Positions 43,099 through 52,333 of a stretch of DNA of 64,000 bases are shown one piece after another. A model generated the notes under the pieces. It worked only from the letters and a program-made list of their open reading frames with translations, was not told where the DNA came from and ran no database searches. The position numbers and the translations under genes are program-made. The DNA comes from Hyphomicrobiales bacterium (GTDB lineage Bacteria; Pseudomonadota; Alphaproteobacteria; Rhizobiales; Beijerinckiaceae): positions 62,001-126,000 of the forward strand of contig RXIY01000022.1 of assembly GCA_003963405.1 (NCBI GenBank), given 5' to 3'. Numbering within the stretch: the first letter of the stretch is position 1; the number at the start of each line of letters is the position of its first letter.

Positions 43099-44059
43099 AC
43101 CCGATCCGCGCCGCGAGCCGTCCCCACAGAGCATTACCGGCGTTGAAGACGTAATCGAGCCGCGCGCTGGTGACGCGCTGGGCGCCCTTGCCGATCAGCC
43201 AGTCGGCGAGGGCGGCGACCCGTTTCGTCGGGCACGCGAAGGTCGCCGTCTCGCCGTTGCGCTCGCGCAGGCTGGCGCCGAAGGCGCTCTCCGCCTCGCG
43301 CAGCGTCTCGTCGGAGAGCGGCAGGGCGGCGCGCACTTCGCGCGTCGTGCGGGCCGCCTCTTCCGCGGCGATGCGGGAGAGAATCACGCGGGCGGCTTCG
43401 CGCGCCGTCTCGCTCCAGGGCGCGGCGAGGGACGCGACGAGATTGGCCTGGGAGCGCAAAATCACGCCGTCGTCGAGCACCTTCAGCGCATTGGCGGCAA
43501 GCGTCGCGCCCGTCGTCGTGATGTCGACGATCAGATCGGCAGAGCCCGCCGCGGGCGCGCCTTCCGTGGCGCCGGAGCTTTCGACGATGCGATAGTCGCT
43601 CACCCCGTGCCGGGCGAAAAAGCGGCGGGTCGTGTTCACATATTTGGTGGCGACGCGCAGCCCGCGCCCATGACGGGCGCGGAAGCCGTCGGCGACGTCG
43701 GCGAGATCGGCCATGGCGCGCACATCGATCCAGGCCTGCGGCGCGGCGACCACCACATTGGCGTGGCCGAAGCCGAGCGGCGCGATGAGCTCCACCTTGC
43801 GGTCGGGATCGGCGATTTCCTCGCGCACGAGATCTTCACCCGTGATTCCGAAATGCGCCTCGCCGCGCGCAAGGCGACTCGTGATTTCGGAAGCCGACAG
43901 AAAGGCGACCTCGACGCCGTCGAGCCCGGCGATCGCGCCGCGATAATCGCGCGCGCCGCGCCCCTGCGTCAGTTCGAGACCGGCGCGGGCGAAGAAGGCG
44001 TTGGCGTTCTCCTGGAGGCGGCCCTTGGAGGGCGTCGCCACGATGAGTTTCTGCGTCAT
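43097..44059 (-). CDS. hisG: ATP phosphoribosyltransferase, catalytic subunit
   Basis: Product of 320 residues from ATG 44059 ([19 protein letters not shown]). It carries out the first step of histidine synthesis, joining ATP and [20 protein letters not shown] and the PRPP loop [15 protein letters not shown] are visible. It is longer than the usual HisZ-dependent short form and yet is coupled to hisZ by an ATGA overlap; this long version with HisZ is also known in Rhodopseudomonas and Bradyrhizobium relatives. Confidence 0.94.
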   Translation of the reverse strand: MTQKLIVATPSKGRLQENANAFFARAGLELTQGRGARDYRGAIAGLDGVEVAFLSASEITSRLARGEAHFGITGEDLVREEIADPDRKVELIAPLGFGHANVVVAAPQAWIDVRAMADLADVADGFRARHGRGLRVATKYVNTTRRFFARHGVSDYRIVESSGATEGAPAAGSADLIVDITTTGATLAANALKVLDDGVILRSQANLVASLAAPWSETAREAARVILSRIAAEEAARTTREVRAALPLSDETLREAESAFGASLRERNGETATFACPTKRVAALADWLIGKGAQRVTSARLDYVFNAGNALWGRLAARIG

Positions 44060-45210
44060 GCCGCGCCTCCCGCCTGCGCGGCCCGCGCCAGCCTGTCGAT
44101 CCAGATGGCGGCGCCCACCGCCGGAATGTCGGCTTTTGCGCCGAGCGTCTTGAGCAGCCGGTCGTAGCGCCCGCCGCCGATGACCGGCTCGCTCGAGGCC
44201 GGATGGCGCGCCTCGAACACGAAGCCGGAGTAATAGTCGAGCTGGCGGGCGAAGCTTGCCGAAAACGCCATCCCGTCGAGATCGAGGCCGCGGGCGGCGA
44301 TGAAGCTCGCGCGCGTATCGAAGCGGTCGAGCGCCGCCGTGAGGTCGAGCCGGGCATCCTCGGCGAGGCTGCGCAGGGCCGCCGAGGCGATGTCGGGGGC
44401 GCCCTCGATGACGAAAAAGGCCTCGGCCAGCGCCCGCTTCTCGGGAGAAATACCTGCGCCCTCGGCCAGCGTCGCCTGATCGAGGAAGCGCTCCGCGATC
44501 TCGGCCGCGCTGCGTCCGCCGACCGCGGTGATGCCGGCGATGGAGAGAAGATCCTCGACGAGCCGCCGGGCGTCGGCCGGATCGGCCTTGGTCAGCGCCG
44601 CGAGCACGCCGGCCTTTTCGGCGCCGTTGCGCTGCGGGGGCGTGAAGATCGTCGCGAGCGACTGGCCGCGCGCATGGCCCTTCTCGACGCGACGGCGCCA
44701 CACGGGCGGCAGATCGAGCCCGTCCAGAAAGGCGGCGACGAGGCCGGCGTCGCCGATGCGGACGGAAAGATCGCCGGCGCCGCCGGCGCGCGCCGCATCC
44801 AGCGCCGCGCCGAGAATTTCGGCGTCCGCCGCCTCGCTGTCCTCGCGGCCGAAGCTTTCGATGCCGGCCTGCAAAAATTCGCCGTCCCCGCTCGCGCCAT
44901 GGATGGGCGCCCGGAAGATCGAGCCGCCATAGGCGAAGGCCGCGGCCCGCCCGGCCTGCGGCGACGCAAGATAATCGAGACAGACGGGGATCGTGTATTC
45001 CGGCCGCAGGCACTTCTCCGCGCCCGTGGCGTCGGTCGTCAGATAGAGATGGCCGCGAAAATCCTCGCCCGCGCGATCGAGAAAAACGCTCGCCGGCTGC
45101 AAAAGCTTCGGCTCGCGGCGGGCGAAGCCCGCGCGTTCGAAATGCGCCAATATGGCCGCAAGTCTGTCGGCGCCTTGCCTCTCGGGGGCTTGTTTCGTCG
45201 CGGCGGTCAC
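44056..45210 (-). CDS. hisZ: ATP phosphoribosyltransferase regulatory subunit
   Basis: Product of 384 residues. I start it at GTG 45210 ([17 protein letters not shown]) because GGAAGGAAG precedes it; the open frame beyond is an artefact of GC content. The protein is a class II aminoacyl-tRNA-synthetase paralogue (HisRS-like) without tRNA charging function. Motif 2-like [14 protein letters not shown] and the glycine-rich [15 protein letters not shown] are visible. It assembles with HisG and mediates histidine feedback. The stop overlaps hisG's start. Confidence 0.9.
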   Translation of the reverse strand: MTAATKQAPERQGADRLAAILAHFERAGFARREPKLLQPASVFLDRAGEDFRGHLYLTTDATGAEKCLRPEYTIPVCLDYLASPQAGRAAAFAYGGSIFRAPIHGASGDGEFLQAGIESFGREDSEAADAEILGAALDAARAGGAGDLSVRIGDAGLVAAFLDGLDLPPVWRRRVEKGHARGQSLATIFTPPQRNGAEKAGVLAALTKADPADARRLVEDLLSIAGITAVGGRSAAEIAERFLDQATLAEGAGISPEKRALAEAFFVIEGAPDIASAALRSLAEDARLDLTAALDRFDTRASFIAARGLDLDGMAFSASFARQLDYYSGFVFEARHPASSEPVIGGGRYDRLLKTLGAKADIPAVGAAIWIDRLARAAQAGGAA

Positions 45211-45318
45211 AATCTTCCTTCCGATTTTTCGGGCTTTCTTTAGCAAGCGGCCCGCGCCCGCGCATCCGCTTTCCGGCGGAAAGGTGAATGGCGCGCGGAT
45301 TTTTGGGCGCTCGGCGGC

Positions 45319-45344
45319 GAAAAACCGCAGCCCATGGGCTGCGG
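45319..45344 (-). terminator. Terminator of the hemerythrin gene
   Basis: A 20-bp palindrome (CCGCAGCC CATG GGCTGCGG, 45325-45344) is followed on the minus strand by five T. Confidence 0.72.
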
Positions 45345-45376
45345 CTCGGTTTTCCAGGCGGCATTCCGGGGCGCCT

Positions 45377-46447
45377 TCAGCGCCGGTGCTCCCACCCTCG
45401 GCGGGACGCTTCCGAATGTGCTTTGGGGTCGCCACGCCAGCCTCGGTGCTCGCTTCCCCGCTCCTGGCCTCCCCGCTCTTGGCCTCCCCGCTCTTGGCCG
45501 CTCCGGCTTGCGCCGCGCTCTTGCCCGCGAGCCATGGAGCCACGGCCCTCTTCTTTGCGGGACTCGCCGCGCTCCTCTTCGCGGCCGTGCGAAGGGCCGC
45601 CGCCGGTCTCGCGCTCTTCCCAGCCGCGCCGCGCGGCCTGCGCGCGCCGGCCGGCCTCGCCATGCCAGCCGTGTTCGCTGTCCTGGCGGCCGTGCGCGGA
45701 GCGGCGCTCGTCATAGGCGCCTCCGGCCTCGTCCTCGCGTTCGCCCCAGCCGCGGCCTTCCTCGCCTTCGCTTTCGCTCCCGCTCTCCCATGACGCGCGT
45801 TCTTCGCCCCGGCGACCCTCGCCCAAGCGGGCGCCTCTTCTGCTGGCGGGCGGGCTCGCCCAGACCTCTTCATCCTGCGCAAGCGTCACATGGAGCGCCT
45901 TGGGCTGCGGCAGCATGAGCTCCTCGGAGAACTGGTCCATGAGCTCCTCGCGCCGCGACGCCATGCGCGCTCCCAGCGCGGCCGTATCGACGCCGCCCTT
46001 GCGCGCCTCGTTGAAGATGCTGTCGGCGCCCTTTTCCTCTTCCTGGATGTGGTGGCGCATATATTCGGCGAGGACTTTCACCTTGGCGTCGAAGAAGGGA
46101 TCGGCCGTCGGCGTTCCCATCGCCACCTCGGCCACGAGGATCTTCGCGGTGTCGTGCTCGATCTGCGCCTCGTCGAGCAGCGGATCGTCGACATGCTCGC
46201 GACAGGCCGGGTAGAAGATTTCTTCCTCGAGCTCCGCGTGGATGGTCAGCTCCAGGCATATCTGCTGCGCGAGCTTCGATTTCTCGGCGCGCCGACGCGC
46301 CTGGTCATATTTGTCGAAAAGCTGTTCGACGCGGCGATGGTCCGCCTTCAGCATTTCGATGGCGTCGGTCTTGGGTTCGCCGTCGCCGTTCGACCGCTCG
46401 CCTTTCGCGGATCTGTTCTGCGTATCCCACTCGCTCTGCTTCGCCAT
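45377..46447 (-). CDS. Hemerythrin HHE-domain protein with a long repetitive charged tail
   Basis: Product of 356 residues from ATG 46447 (MAKQSEWDTQNRSAKG), with GAGG upstream. The HHE domain (about 28-150) has its likely di-iron ligands: His37, His70, Glu74, His98, His133, Glu137. It may sense or bind O2, NO or iron. Residues from about 210 to the end are almost only Gly, Arg, Glu, Ser and Trp, with a GGQER repeat (316-331) and two degenerate KGG-like units (GWHGEAGRRAQAARRGW and GWRGDPKAHSEASRRGW) like those in stress-induced conidiation-type proteins. The tail is probably disordered. Confidence 0.88.
   Translation of the reverse strand: MAKQSEWDTQNRSAKGERSNGDGEPKTDAIEMLKADHRRVEQLFDKYDQARRRAEKSKLAQQICLELTIHAELEEEIFYPACREHVDDPLLDEAQIEHDTAKILVAEVAMGTPTADPFFDAKVKVLAEYMRHHIQEEEKGADSIFNEARKGGVDTAALGARMASRREELMDQFSEELMLPQPKALHVTLAQDEEVWASPPASRRGARLGEGRRGEERASWESGSESEGEEGRGWGEREDEAGGAYDERRSAHGRQDSEHGWHGEAGRRAQAARRGWEERETGGGPSHGREEERGESRKEEGRGSMARGQERGASRSGQERGGQERGGQERGSEHRGWRGDPKAHSEASRRGWEHRR
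45455..45502 (-). repeat. 15-bp tandem repeat in the hemerythrin tail
   Basis: Three copies of a 15-bp unit, seen on the plus strand as CTTGGCCTCCCCGCT with small changes, encode GQERG units (residues 316-331). Confidence 0.75.
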
Positions 46448-46554
46448 GGGGTTTCCTCGACGTCTTGCTGGAAGCCGCCCCTTCAGCCGGTCACGTCGTA
46501 ACGCCCACGGCGATTTGCCTGTTCCAGAGCGGCGGGAGCGCCCTATCGACGCGA

Positions 46555-47340
46555 TCAACCATTGGGAAGTTTCTCCAGAAGCTGCTCGAGCGATTCAGAG
46601 CCCACCGAATTCGGGGGCGCGTAGGGCTCGGCCACCGATGCGACGAGCGAGATCGCGACAACGGCGGCGGCGGCGAAAATTGCCTGCGCCAGTAGCTGGG
46701 GCCGCACGCGCTCCAGATGCGCGACGGCGAGGCTCACCTGGGTGATGAAGGCGATGATGATCACCGCCGCCCATTTCCGGTCGTCCGGATAGGCGGCGGC
46801 GACGGCAAGCCGCTGCTCGCGAGCCGAGCGCAGCTTCATGACAGTGTCGACCAGCACGCGCTGATAGGGCGGATCGATCTTCGCGCTGCTCACGGCGCGG
46901 GTGAGCGTATTGAGCGCCGATTCGGCCTCGGACGACTCCTCGCCATTCTCCATGGTTTTCCATTCGAGGCCGACGACGGCCTCGACATAATCCCGGATCG
47001 CGTGAGGCAGATGGGCGGCGTCGACCCCATGATTCTCGCTCAGCGCGCCGAGGGTGACGAGCTGTTCGCGTTCCTGCGCCAGCGCGCGATAGGCCATGCC
47101 GTTCACCTCCCAGACATCATGGGACAGGAAAGTCATCAGCAGGCCGAAGAGCGTCGCCGGCACGCCGACGAAGGGCGGGACGACCCCCCTCAGGGTCTGC
47201 ACGAAGGGCGTCGCGGGAGAGGCGAAGCTCAGCCAGCAGAGAAAGAGGGCGAAAACCGCGAAGGCGCCGCCGAGAGTCAGCGCCATGAACTCCGTGGATT
47301 GCGCCATCCAGTCATGCAGAATTCCAATGTGAACGAGCAT
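46555..47340 (-). CDS. DUF4239 (bestrophin-like) membrane protein
   Basis: Product of 261 residues with spans at about 18-38, 50-68, 190-210 and 218-238. The order of two N-terminal spans, a long soluble middle (DVWEVNGMAYRALAQEREQL) and two C-terminal spans fits DUF4239. Function is unknown; a relation to anion channels of the bestrophin type has been suggested for the family. It is upstream of the hemerythrin gene on the same strand, with about 107 bp between. Confidence 0.82.
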   Translation of the reverse strand: MLVHIGILHDWMAQSTEFMALTLGGAFAVFALFLCWLSFASPATPFVQTLRGVVPPFVGVPATLFGLLMTFLSHDVWEVNGMAYRALAQEREQLVTLGALSENHGVDAAHLPHAIRDYVEAVVGLEWKTMENGEESSEAESALNTLTRAVSSAKIDPPYQRVLVDTVMKLRSAREQRLAVAAAYPDDRKWAAVIIIAFITQVSLAVAHLERVRPQLLAQAIFAAAAVVAISLVASVAEPYAPPNSVGSESLEQLLEKLPNG

Positions 47341-47478
47341 CGCGCCCTCTGCGAATCACGTATCCTGCGCGCATTTGGGCCCCCAAAGGGCGATGGCGCC
47401 AGCGCTTCCTGCGCGGGGCCCGCCGCGACGGCGGGCGCTCCCCTCTTGCATCGCGGCGCATCCTCTGCCACATAGAGC

Positions 47479-47574
47479 CCGGGAGGTTGGCGTTGGACGT
47501 TTCACTCGCCAACCGGGTCAGGTCCGGAAGGAAGCAGCCCTAACGAGCTTGAGCGGGTCTTCGTCCAGCCTCCT
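47479..47574 (+). ncRNA. ffs: Signal recognition particle RNA (4.5S, bacterial small type)
   Basis: The apical loop core GGTCAGGTCCGGAAGGAAGC (47516-47535) is the universally conserved Ffh-binding region, closed by AGCC. The outer arms GGGAGGTTGG (from 47481) and CCAGCCTCC (to 47573) pair to close a hairpin of about 95 nt. The position just upstream of dnaX is conserved in alphaproteobacteria. Ends are approximate. A poor -35 TTGCAT (47446) with CATAGA (47471) may be its promoter. Confidence 0.96.
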
Positions 47575-47658
47575 ACTTCACAGGCGCGCAATGCAGGGCC
47601 TCGCCGCTTCTGCCCGCGCCTTTTGTGTTTCTGGCGGACAGTGTTTCTGGCGGACGCA

Positions 47659-49482
47659 ATGGACCATGAGCACGACCAGCCGGGGCTGGACAACGCCGGG
47701 CCGTCGCTCTTTGGCGCCGAGGCCGCGCCGCCGGCCGCCTATCGCGTGCTCGCCCGCAAATACCGGCCCGTCACCTTCGCGGACCTCATCGGCCAGGAGC
47801 CGATGGTGCGCACGCTCGAAAACGCCTTCGATCTCGGCCGCATCCATCAGGCCTATCTGCTGACCGGCGTACGCGGCGTCGGCAAGACCACGACCGCCCG
47901 CATTCTCGCCCGCGCCTTCAATTACGAACGGCCCGCGACCGACGGCCGCCCCGCGATCGACAAACCCACGATCCACATGGACGGGCTCGGCGTCCATTGC
48001 CAGGCGATCATCGATTCGCGCCATGTCGACGTGCTGGAGATGGACGCCGCCTCCCATACCGGCATCGACGACGTGCGCGAGATCATCGACAATGCGCGTT
48101 ACCGGCCGGTCATGGCGCGCACCAAGGTCTATATCATCGACGAAGTGCACATGCTCTCCAAGGCCGCCTTCAACGGCCTGTTGAAGACGCTCGAGGAGCC
48201 GCCCGAGCATGTGAAATTCATCTTCGCGACCACCGAGATCGACAAGGTGCCGGTGACGGTGCGCTCCCGCTGCCAGCGCTTCGATCTGCGCCGCATCGAC
48301 GCCGGCCTGCTCGCCGGGCATCTGCGCAAGATCTGCGAGCAGGAAGCCGTCGCGATCGAGCCCGACGCGCTCGCCATGATCGCCCGCGCCGCCGAGGGCT
48401 CGGTGCGCGACGCACTCTCTCTGCTCGATCAGGCCATCGCCCATGGCGCGGCGCACAGCGCGAGCGGCGCGATCTCGGCCGAGGATTTGCGGCTGATGCT
48501 CGGCGTCGCCGACAAGTCGCGGATCATCGACCTGTTCGAGGCCACGATGGCGGGCGATGTGGCGAAAGCCATCGCCCTGCTCGAGGATCTCTACAACGGC
48601 GGCGCCGATCCGGCTCAGGCCCTCATCGAAATGGCCGAATTCGCGCATCTCGCCACGCGGCTGAAGCTCGCGCCCGAAACCGCGCAATCCGCGGCCCTCA
48701 CGCCGGAGGAGCAGCGGCGCGGGCGGGATGCCGCCGAGCGCCTCTCGGTTCCGGCGCTGACGCGGGCGTGGCAAATCCTGATGAAAGGCGTCGACGAGCT
48801 GCGCGGCTCGCAGCGTCCGCTTCAGGCGGCCGATATGGTGCTGGTGCGGCTCGCCTACGCCGCCGACCTGCCGACGCCCGGCGAAGCCCTGAGACAATTG
48901 GGCTTCGGCGCCCCCGGCGGGGCGCCGGGCTCCCCGCCCCGAGTCACGCCCGTCGCGAGCCGCCCCGCGCCTCAGCCGCAGGGCGCGAGCGCCGCCGCCC
49001 GGCCCGCGCTGGCGCAGCCGGCGCCGGCGGCCTCCGGCGTGACGCTCGCGAGCTTCGAGGCGCTCGTCGCCCTGGCCGAGGAGAAGCGCGACATTCGCCT
49101 GAAACTCGCGCTGGAATCGGACGTGCGGCTCGTGCGTTTCGAGCCGGGGCGCATCGAATTCGAACTCGCCCCCGGCGGCGCGCGCGATCTTGCGTCGCTT
49201 CTGATGCAGCGGTTGCAGCTCTGGACGAATGCGCGCTGGATGGTGTCGGTCGTCGCCTCGGGGGGCGCGCCGAGCCTGAAGGAAAAGCGCGAGGCCGAGG
49301 AGCGCAAGCTCCGCTCGGGCCTGGAGGCCGACCCGGTGGTGGCGAGCGTGCTGGCGCATTTTCCGGGGGCGCAGATCGTCGCCGTGCGAAGCCGGGAAGA
49401 GAACGCGGGCGTGGGCCGGCCGGAGGCCGAGGAGGCCGCGGACGTGCAATATGACGATTTATCCCCGGCGGACGAAGACTGA
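47659..49482 (+). CDS. dnaX: DNA polymerase III subunits tau/gamma
   Basis: Product of 607 residues from ATG 47659 ([14 protein letters not shown]). It is the clamp-loader ATPase that also joins the replicative polymerase cores. Walker A is GVRGVGKTT (70-78); [22 protein letters not shown] is the Walker B and sensor region. The zinc-finger cysteines of E. coli DnaX are replaced (GVHCQAI only), as in other alphaproteobacteria. I see no A-rich slippery site for a short gamma form. A 15-bp sequence GTGTTTCTGGCGGAC is directly repeated just upstream (47625 and 47641). Confidence 0.95.
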   Translation: MDHEHDQPGLDNAGPSLFGAEAAPPAAYRVLARKYRPVTFADLIGQEPMVRTLENAFDLGRIHQAYLLTGVRGVGKTTTARILARAFNYERPATDGRPAIDKPTIHMDGLGVHCQAIIDSRHVDVLEMDAASHTGIDDVREIIDNARYRPVMARTKVYIIDEVHMLSKAAFNGLLKTLEEPPEHVKFIFATTEIDKVPVTVRSRCQRFDLRRIDAGLLAGHLRKICEQEAVAIEPDALAMIARAAEGSVRDALSLLDQAIAHGAAHSASGAISAEDLRLMLGVADKSRIIDLFEATMAGDVAKAIALLEDLYNGGADPAQALIEMAEFAHLATRLKLAPETAQSAALTPEEQRRGRDAAERLSVPALTRAWQILMKGVDELRGSQRPLQAADMVLVRLAYAADLPTPGEALRQLGFGAPGGAPGSPPRVTPVASRPAPQPQGASAAARPALAQPAPAASGVTLASFEALVALAEEKRDIRLKLALESDVRLVRFEPGRIEFELAPGGARDLASLLMQRLQLWTNARWMVSVVASGGAPSLKEKREAEERKLRSGLEADPVVASVLAHFPGAQIVAVRSREENAGVGRPEAEEAADVQYDDLSPADED

Positions 49483-49494
49483 GGAGAGACCGCG

Positions 49495-49818
49495 ATGATG
49501 GACTTCATGGGCCTGATGAAACAGGCGCAGCAGTTTCAGGCCAAGATGGCCGAGGCGCAGCTCGAACTGGAGAACACCGAGGTCGAGGGCGAGGCGGGCG
49601 GCGGTCTCGTCAAGGTGCGGCTCACCGCCAAGGGCGCGATGAAGTCCATTTCCATCGATCCGAGCCTGGTGAAGCCGGAAGAGAGGGAAATTCTCGAGGA
49701 CCTCATCGTCACCGCCCATATGCAGGCGCGCGGCAAGGCCGACGAGCTGATGGCGGAAAAGATGAAGGCGATGACCGGCGGGCTCCAGCTGCCGGCGGGC
49801 TTCAAGCTGCCGTTCTGA
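49495..49818 (+). CDS. ebfC: YbaB/EbfC family nucleoid-associated protein
   Basis: Product of 107 residues that starts [17 protein letters not shown] and forms a dimeric tweezer that binds DNA. The long first helix, the [20 protein letters not shown] strand pair and [11 protein letters not shown] are typical. It sits 12 bp after dnaX and before recR, the universal order of this block. Confidence 0.94.
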   Translation: MMDFMGLMKQAQQFQAKMAEAQLELENTEVEGEAGGGLVKVRLTAKGAMKSISIDPSLVKPEEREILEDLIVTAHMQARGKADELMAEKMKAMTGGLQLPAGFKLPF

Positions 49819-49822
49819 GATT

Positions 49823-49846
49823 CCCTCTCCCCACTGCGGGAGAGGG
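49823..49846. repeat. Intergenic palindrome, CCCTCTCCC/GGGAGAGGG type
   Basis: CCCTCTCCC (49823-49831), loop of 6, GGGAGAGGG (49838-49846). The arms are identical to those at 6266-6291. It lies between ebfC and recR and has no T run. Confidence 0.65.
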
Positions 49847-49877
49847 GCGCGCCCCGCCCCCGCACGAAACAGTAAAA

Positions 49878-50483
49878 ATGGCCGAACGCGTCGCAGGTCC
49901 GGAAATCGAACGTCTCGTGCAGTTGCTCGCGCGGCTGCCCGGACTCGGGCCGCGGTCGGCGCGGCGCGCGGCGCTGCATCTCATGCGCAAGCGCGAGGAG
50001 CTTCTCGGCCCGCTCGCGGACGCCATGCGGGTCGCGCGGGAGCGCATCGTCGCCTGTTCGATCTGCGGCAATCTCGACACCAGCGACCCCTGCACCGTCT
50101 GCCGCGACGCGCGGCGCGACCCCTCGATCGTCATCGTGGTGGAGACGGTCGCCGATCTCTGGGCGCTGGAGCGGGCCGCGCTTCTCGACGCGCGCTATCA
50201 CGTACTCGGCGGCGTGCTGTCGCCGCTCGACGGCGTGGGGCCGGATGATCTCTCCATCGCCGGACTGATCGAGCGGGTGCGGAGCGGCGGGATTCGGGAG
50301 GTGGTGCTCGCCGTCAACGCCACCGTCGACGGCCAGACGACGGCGCATTACATCGCCGATCTGCTGGGCCCCTTCGGCGTCAAGGTGACGCGCCTCGCCC
50401 ATGGCGTGCCAGTCGGCGGCGAGCTCGACTATCTCGACGAGGGCACGCTCGCCGCGGCGCTGGCGCGGCGAACGGTTTTTTAG
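49878..50483 (+). CDS. recR: Recombination protein RecR
   Basis: Product of 201 residues, normal length. It acts with RecO (and RecF) to load RecA on gapped DNA. The helix-hairpin-helix [11 protein letters not shown], the zinc finger [16 protein letters not shown] (Cys60, 63, 72, 75) and the Toprim segment [15 protein letters not shown] are all present. The end [19 protein letters not shown] is standard. Confidence 0.97.
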   Translation: MAERVAGPEIERLVQLLARLPGLGPRSARRAALHLMRKREELLGPLADAMRVARERIVACSICGNLDTSDPCTVCRDARRDPSIVIVVETVADLWALERAALLDARYHVLGGVLSPLDGVGPDDLSIAGLIERVRSGGIREVVLAVNATVDGQTTAHYIADLLGPFGVKVTRLAHGVPVGGELDYLDEGTLAAALARRTVF

Positions 50484-50523
50484 AGGGCCTTCCGGCGAAG
50501 CGGAAACCTCGCTCCGGCCCGGC

Positions 50524-51183
50524 CTATTTCGCCGGCGTCTTCGCGGCGATGATCTTGTCGAAATCGGCCGTAGTGATCTCACCCGTATATTTTTCGCCGT
50601 TGATGAAGAAGGTCGGAGTCGAATTCACCCCGAACTTGTCGGCGGCGCGGGCGCGCACCTCGTTGACCTTCTTGTAGAGGTCCTGATCCTTGAGAATCGC
50701 CTCGAATTTTTCCTGGCTCAGGCCCGCCTGTTTGAGGACATTGGCGAGGCCGTCGAGCGGCTGGTCGACGAAAGCCCAATTCTTCTGCTGCGCGAAGAGA
50801 AGATCGACCACGGCGTCGCGCTTGTCGCCCATTTCGCGCGCCAGCATGAAGGCCGCGGTGGCGAGCGGATCGAGCGGGAACTCGCGCAGCGTGAATTTGA
50901 CCTTGCCCGTGTCGATGTAATTCTTTTTCAGCGTCGGATAGACGTCGTGATGGAAGGCCGCGCAATGGCTGCAGGTCATCGAGGCGTATTCGACGATCGC
51001 GACGGGCGCATTGGCGTCGCCCTCGACGATGTCGGGGAGGGCGTTCGGCGCCATGAGCTCCATGAGCGACACCGAGCCCGAGGCCGCCTTTTCGGCCAGG
51101 GCGGGCGAGGCGGCGAGGGCGAGCGCGCCGCCGGCGGCGGCAATCAGGCGGCGGCGGGTGATCGCAGAAAGCGGAAAGGACAT
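50524..51183 (-). CDS. DsbA-family thioredoxin-fold protein, exported
   Basis: Product of 219 residues. ATG 51183 (MSFPLSAITRRRLIAAAGG) gives a signal peptide with adjacent arginines that could be Tat-like. The redox motif is CSHC (71-74), and the cis-proline loop NSTPTFFINGEKY follows the inserted helical domain. The closest style is DsbA/BdbD proteins that oxidise or reduce disulfides in the periplasm. It is convergent with recR by 40 bp. Confidence 0.9.
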   Translation of the reverse strand: MSFPLSAITRRRLIAAAGGALALAASPALAEKAASGSVSLMELMAPNALPDIVEGDANAPVAIVEYASMTCSHCAAFHHDVYPTLKKNYIDTGKVKFTLREFPLDPLATAAFMLAREMGDKRDAVVDLLFAQQKNWAFVDQPLDGLANVLKQAGLSQEKFEAILKDQDLYKKVNEVRARAADKFGVNSTPTFFINGEKYTGEITTADFDKIIAAKTPAK

Positions 51184-51253
51184 GGAAGGCCCGTAGCTGG
51201 AATGATCGGCGGGCCGAACATAGTCGTTCGGCCCTCGATCGCAACCCCAAACG

Positions 51254-51481
51254 CTATCGCTTGCCGGTCGGAAGCCCATGCTTGGGCTGGAAGAAGTAAT
51301 AGACGAGCGCGATCGCGGCGAAGACGCCGCCCGCCCAGAAGACGACGTCGCCGATCTGCAAATCCTGCAAGCTGAAGCTTGCAAGGCTCACGAGCAGCCC
51401 CGCGATGGCGAACCACAGCGGCGACTGGCTGCGCTCCTCGGCCTGCGCAGGCCTCCGCCCGTTTGACGCATTATTAGACAT
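51254..51481 (-). CDS. Small two-span membrane protein, 75 residues
   Basis: ATG 51481 is preceded by a perfect GGAGGAATT. A polar N-terminus (MSNNASNGRRPAQAEERSQ) is followed by two hydrophobic segments (PLWFAIAGLLVSLASFSL and VVFWAGGVFAAIALVYYFF). No known motif. It lies 70 bp upstream of the DsbA-like gene on the same strand. Confidence 0.7.
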   Translation of the reverse strand: MSNNASNGRRPAQAEERSQSPLWFAIAGLLVSLASFSLQDLQIGDVVFWAGGVFAAIALVYYFFQPKHGLPTGKR

Positions 51482-51619
51482 AATTCCTCCCTGCCTCGTT
51501 TTTTGGGCAGGATAACGCGACGGCCGAGCCAAATGGAAGAGATAACCGGCGAGCCTCGTCTTGCGGCGACGCTCGAAAAGCGGCGGTCCCCGTCACACTT
51601 CAGAAGCTTATGAGACCGA

Positions 51620-51868
51620 ATGGATCAGCCAGACGACTTCTCTTCGCCGGCGGGGAATTTGCTCATGTCCATCGCAGAAGAAGGCACGCGGCGTGAGAGA
51701 GCCCGGAACCAGTCTCTCATGCAGGCGCAGCTCGCAGCCGCCATTCGCGAGGCGCTCAAGGACACCCTCGCCGAACCCCTTCCCTTCGAAGTGCGTTTTC
51801 TGCTCGATCTGCTTTCGGCGAAGGAACAGGCCGCGCGCAGGGCGTCGGGGCGGGAGCGGAACAATTGA
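51620..51868 (+). CDS. Small hypothetical protein, 82 residues
   Basis: The sequence reads as a helical protein (MDQPDDFSSPAGNLLMSIAE, later QLAAAIREALKDTLAEPLP and FEVRFLLDLLSAKEQAARR) with a protein-like composition. The ribosome site is weak (GAGACC). An opposite-strand frame (51608-51895) is also open but reads worse. Function unknown. Confidence 0.5.
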   Translation: MDQPDDFSSPAGNLLMSIAEEGTRRERARNQSLMQAQLAAAIREALKDTLAEPLPFEVRFLLDLLSAKEQAARRASGRERNN

Positions 51869-51919
51869 GAGGTCGCTTGCGGGCCGCGCCGCCACGGCCC
51901 TCCCGCGCAGGCGAAAACG

Positions 51920-52210
51920 CTAGTTGCCGCAGGCGTAGCTCAGCTCGCTGTGGCTGATCTGGTCGGCGACCCAGTGCACGCCCCTGGCCCGGTTGGCTTC
52001 GATGAAGGCGGAGGCCCTGTTCAGCTCGTCGTCCGATAGCGAGAGGTTGCACATGAGCGCGACCTGGCGGCCGATCTCCGCCTTGCGGGCGGCGGGGGTC
52101 TGCCGTGACAGCACGGCGCTGATGGCCGCCGCGGGCGAGGGCTTGGCGATCGCCGGAACAGCCGTCGCCGCCAGGATCGCGCCGCCAGCCAGGAGGATGA
52201 GCTTCTTCAT
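51920..52210 (-). CDS. Small secreted hypothetical protein, 96 residues
   Basis: ATG 52210 gives a classic signal peptide (MKKLILLAGGAILAATAVPA, then IAKPS). The mature part is helical (SAVLSRQTPAARKAEIGRQV) with two cysteines (MCNLSLS and SYACGN at the end). It lies downstream of the hybrid kinase gene, 123 bp apart on the same strand. I do not recognise a family. Confidence 0.65.
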   Translation of the reverse strand: MKKLILLAGGAILAATAVPAIAKPSPAAAISAVLSRQTPAARKAEIGRQVALMCNLSLSDDELNRASAFIEANRARGVHWVADQISHSELSYACGN

Positions 52211-52333
52211 GCCGTTTCGAGACCTTTCTGATGTTTGTCGCCGCATCGCAGAAGCTTGAAAACACGACGAGATTGTGACGCGGATGCGGCCGTGGGCGAC
52301 GCCGGCGCGAAGAAAGAGGTTCAAACGGCGTTC

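Noticed and set aside
43097-45210. Long HisG together with HisZ
   Set aside because: It looked contradictory, but the same combination is known in Rhodopseudomonas- and Bradyrhizobium-type genomes.
47877-48045. Missing zinc cysteines in DnaX
   Set aside because: Only one cysteine remains, but this is the normal alphaproteobacterial form and is not a novelty.
47659-49482. Programmed frameshift for a gamma subunit in dnaX
   Set aside because: No A-AAA-AAG-type slippery run was found in the gene.
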